64,000 nt of DNA, taken from contig OZ020251.1 of assembly GCA_963971285.1 (NCBI GenBank), positions 558,001-622,000 on the forward strand. The letters are read 5' to 3'. Positions 63,164-64,000 of the stretch are shown one piece after another. Under the pieces are notes generated by a model. It saw nothing but the letters and a program-made list of their open reading frames with translations, was not told the origin of the DNA and did not search any database. A program made the position numbers and the translations under genes. Source of the stretch: Astropecten irregularis. Its lineage: Eukaryota; Echinodermata; Asteroidea; Paxillosida; Astropectinidae. Each line of letters starts with the position of its first letter. Position 1 is the stretch's first letter.

Positions 63164-64000
63164 TCATTGTGAAAACAAATACGTTTTAAGTTTATTGCCA
63201 AATGTGGAGATGGATGTGGAGTTTCGAAGGCTAAGGGGGAGACTATTCCAAAGGGTTGGGGCAAGGACAGTGAAGGATCTTTTACCATAGAAATTTGTTT
63301 TGTAACGAGGGGTTTCCAGAAGGAGTTGATTTTTGGAGCGTAATGAGCGGGATGGCGTGTATGGTTTGATCAACTGACTCAGATACTCTGGTGCTTTACC
63401 GTTTAGAGAATTGAACGTGAGAACTAAAATTTTATACCGAATTCTTTTATCAATAGAAAGCCAGTGTAATGTTTTCAAAATTGGGGTAATGGGTGATCTG
63501 TACGAAGATCCTTCAACCATCCTTGCTGCAGTGTTTTGAATTCTTTGTAGCTTTTGTATTTCCTTTGTGGGTAGGTCTTTTAAAAGAGAGTTGCATGTAT
63601 CTAGGCGGGATATGACTAAGGAATGAACCAGTTTTTGAGTATTTGATTTGTCGAGATATTTGCAAATTTGTCCAATTTGCCGAAGAGCTGCCATGGCTGA
63701 TGAGCATACTTTTTTAATATGTGATTTCATTGTTAACTCTTTGTCCAAAATTACCCCCAGGTTTCGTGCATTTTCTGATGGATTTATCTGCGCGTCTCCT
63801 ACAGTAAGAGTGATTTGTATATCAGCCATTGGTCGAAATTTGGAAGAAAAGTGTATGACCTCTGTTTTTGCGTCATTTAATTTTAGATGATTTGATGAAG
63901 CCCAAATTTTGATATCGCGTATGCATGCATTCAATTTGCAAATTGTATCACCCATGCTCACTGGTTCATTCCTATCGAAGAAAGCATAGATCTGCGTATC
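63164..64000 (-). CDS. LINE ORF2 reverse transcriptase, C-terminal part (partial)
   Basis: The frame is open from the window edge to the stop at 63164-63166. At the edge it reads DTQIYAFFD, the end of the YADDTQ-type catalytic motif, so the rest of the RT and the endonuclease lie outside. Downstream are the LKLNDAKTEVI motif, NLGVILDKEL, SRLDTCNSLL, LQRIQNTAARMV, LHWLSIDKRIRYKI and APTLWNSLPLSLR, the usual order of CR1/L2/Rex1-like elements. There is no stop or frameshift in the 278 visible codons, so the copy may be young. An ATG at 63961 is not a start, only an internal Met. Confidence 0.92.
   Translation of the reverse strand, partial: DTQIYAFFDRNEPVSMGDTICKLNACIRDIKIWASSNHLKLNDAKTEVIHFSSKFRPMADIQITLTVGDAQINPSENARNLGVILDKELTMKSHIKKVCSSAMAALRQIGQICKYLDKSNTQKLVHSLVISRLDTCNSLLKDLPTKEIQKLQRIQNTAARMVEGSSYRSPITPILKTLHWLSIDKRIRYKILVLTFNSLNGKAPEYLSQLIKPYTPSRSLRSKNQLLLETPRYKTNFYGKRSFTVLAPTLWNSLPLSLRNSTSISTFGNKLKTYLFSQ

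Larger units (their letters stand above)
62964..64000 (-). mobile_element. CR1/L2-like LINE, 3' end
   Basis: The element lies on the minus strand, with its 3' end at about 62964-62990 in a TTA/TAA microsatellite tail. Its 3' untranslated region contains the 7-bp hairpin AGCGCAT...ATGCGCT (about 62998-63026), typical of 3' ends in CR1/L2-type LINEs. The coding part continues past the right edge of the window. The insertion truncates the last satellite spacer. Confidence 0.88.

Overview
The window comes from an animal nuclear genome, most likely a marine invertebrate. The signs are a spliced, intron-rich gene with GT/AG junctions, a Ty3/gypsy LTR retrotransposon, CR1/L2-like LINEs, a tRNA-derived SINE, a hAT-like MITE and a Mutator-like (MULE) transposon with a SWIM zinc finger. 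The species cannot be fixed from the sequence. No ordinary host gene was recognised. Everything with an assignable function belongs to a mobile element or to a satellite.

Layout. 1-5445: 3' part of a Ty3/gypsy element, with pol open from the left edge, a frame break near 3440, a polypurine tract and a 394-bp 3' LTR. 5508-7280 and 16895-57723: one satellite array of about 195 monomers of 219 or 225 bp, split by a 9,614-bp MULE (7281-16894). The MULE has a perfect 34-bp terminal inverted repeat and a perfect 9-bp target duplication. Its minus-strand transposase gene can be modelled as nine exons giving 741 codons without a stop. It has a WRKY/GCM-like N-terminal zinc site, DDE residues, a SWIM finger and a basic C-terminus. 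The region between the second Asp and the Glu is unusually short. The MULE also carries an old LINE fragment, a 225-bp hAT-type MITE and a tRNA-like SINE.

The satellite has three main monomer types: A (225 bp), B and C (219 bp each). They are arranged in higher-order repeats whose period changes along the array: about 1552, 1107, 1774, 1770, 1551, 888, 663 and 2214 bp. A block of about 4.4 kb near 22.5-26.9 kb recurs near 47.1-51.5 kb. The array is most homogeneous in its middle. At its right end (57724-62963) monomers are more diverged and are interspersed with a different unit of about 375 bp (four copies, the last truncated). Each copy of that unit begins with the same 41-codon exon-like frame.

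62964-64000: the 3' end of a CR1/L2-like LINE on the minus strand, running out of the right edge. It cuts the last spacer copy. The window therefore reads as a nest of transposons in and around a large satellite, as found in heterochromatic or subtelomeric/pericentromeric DNA. The chromosomal position is an inference.
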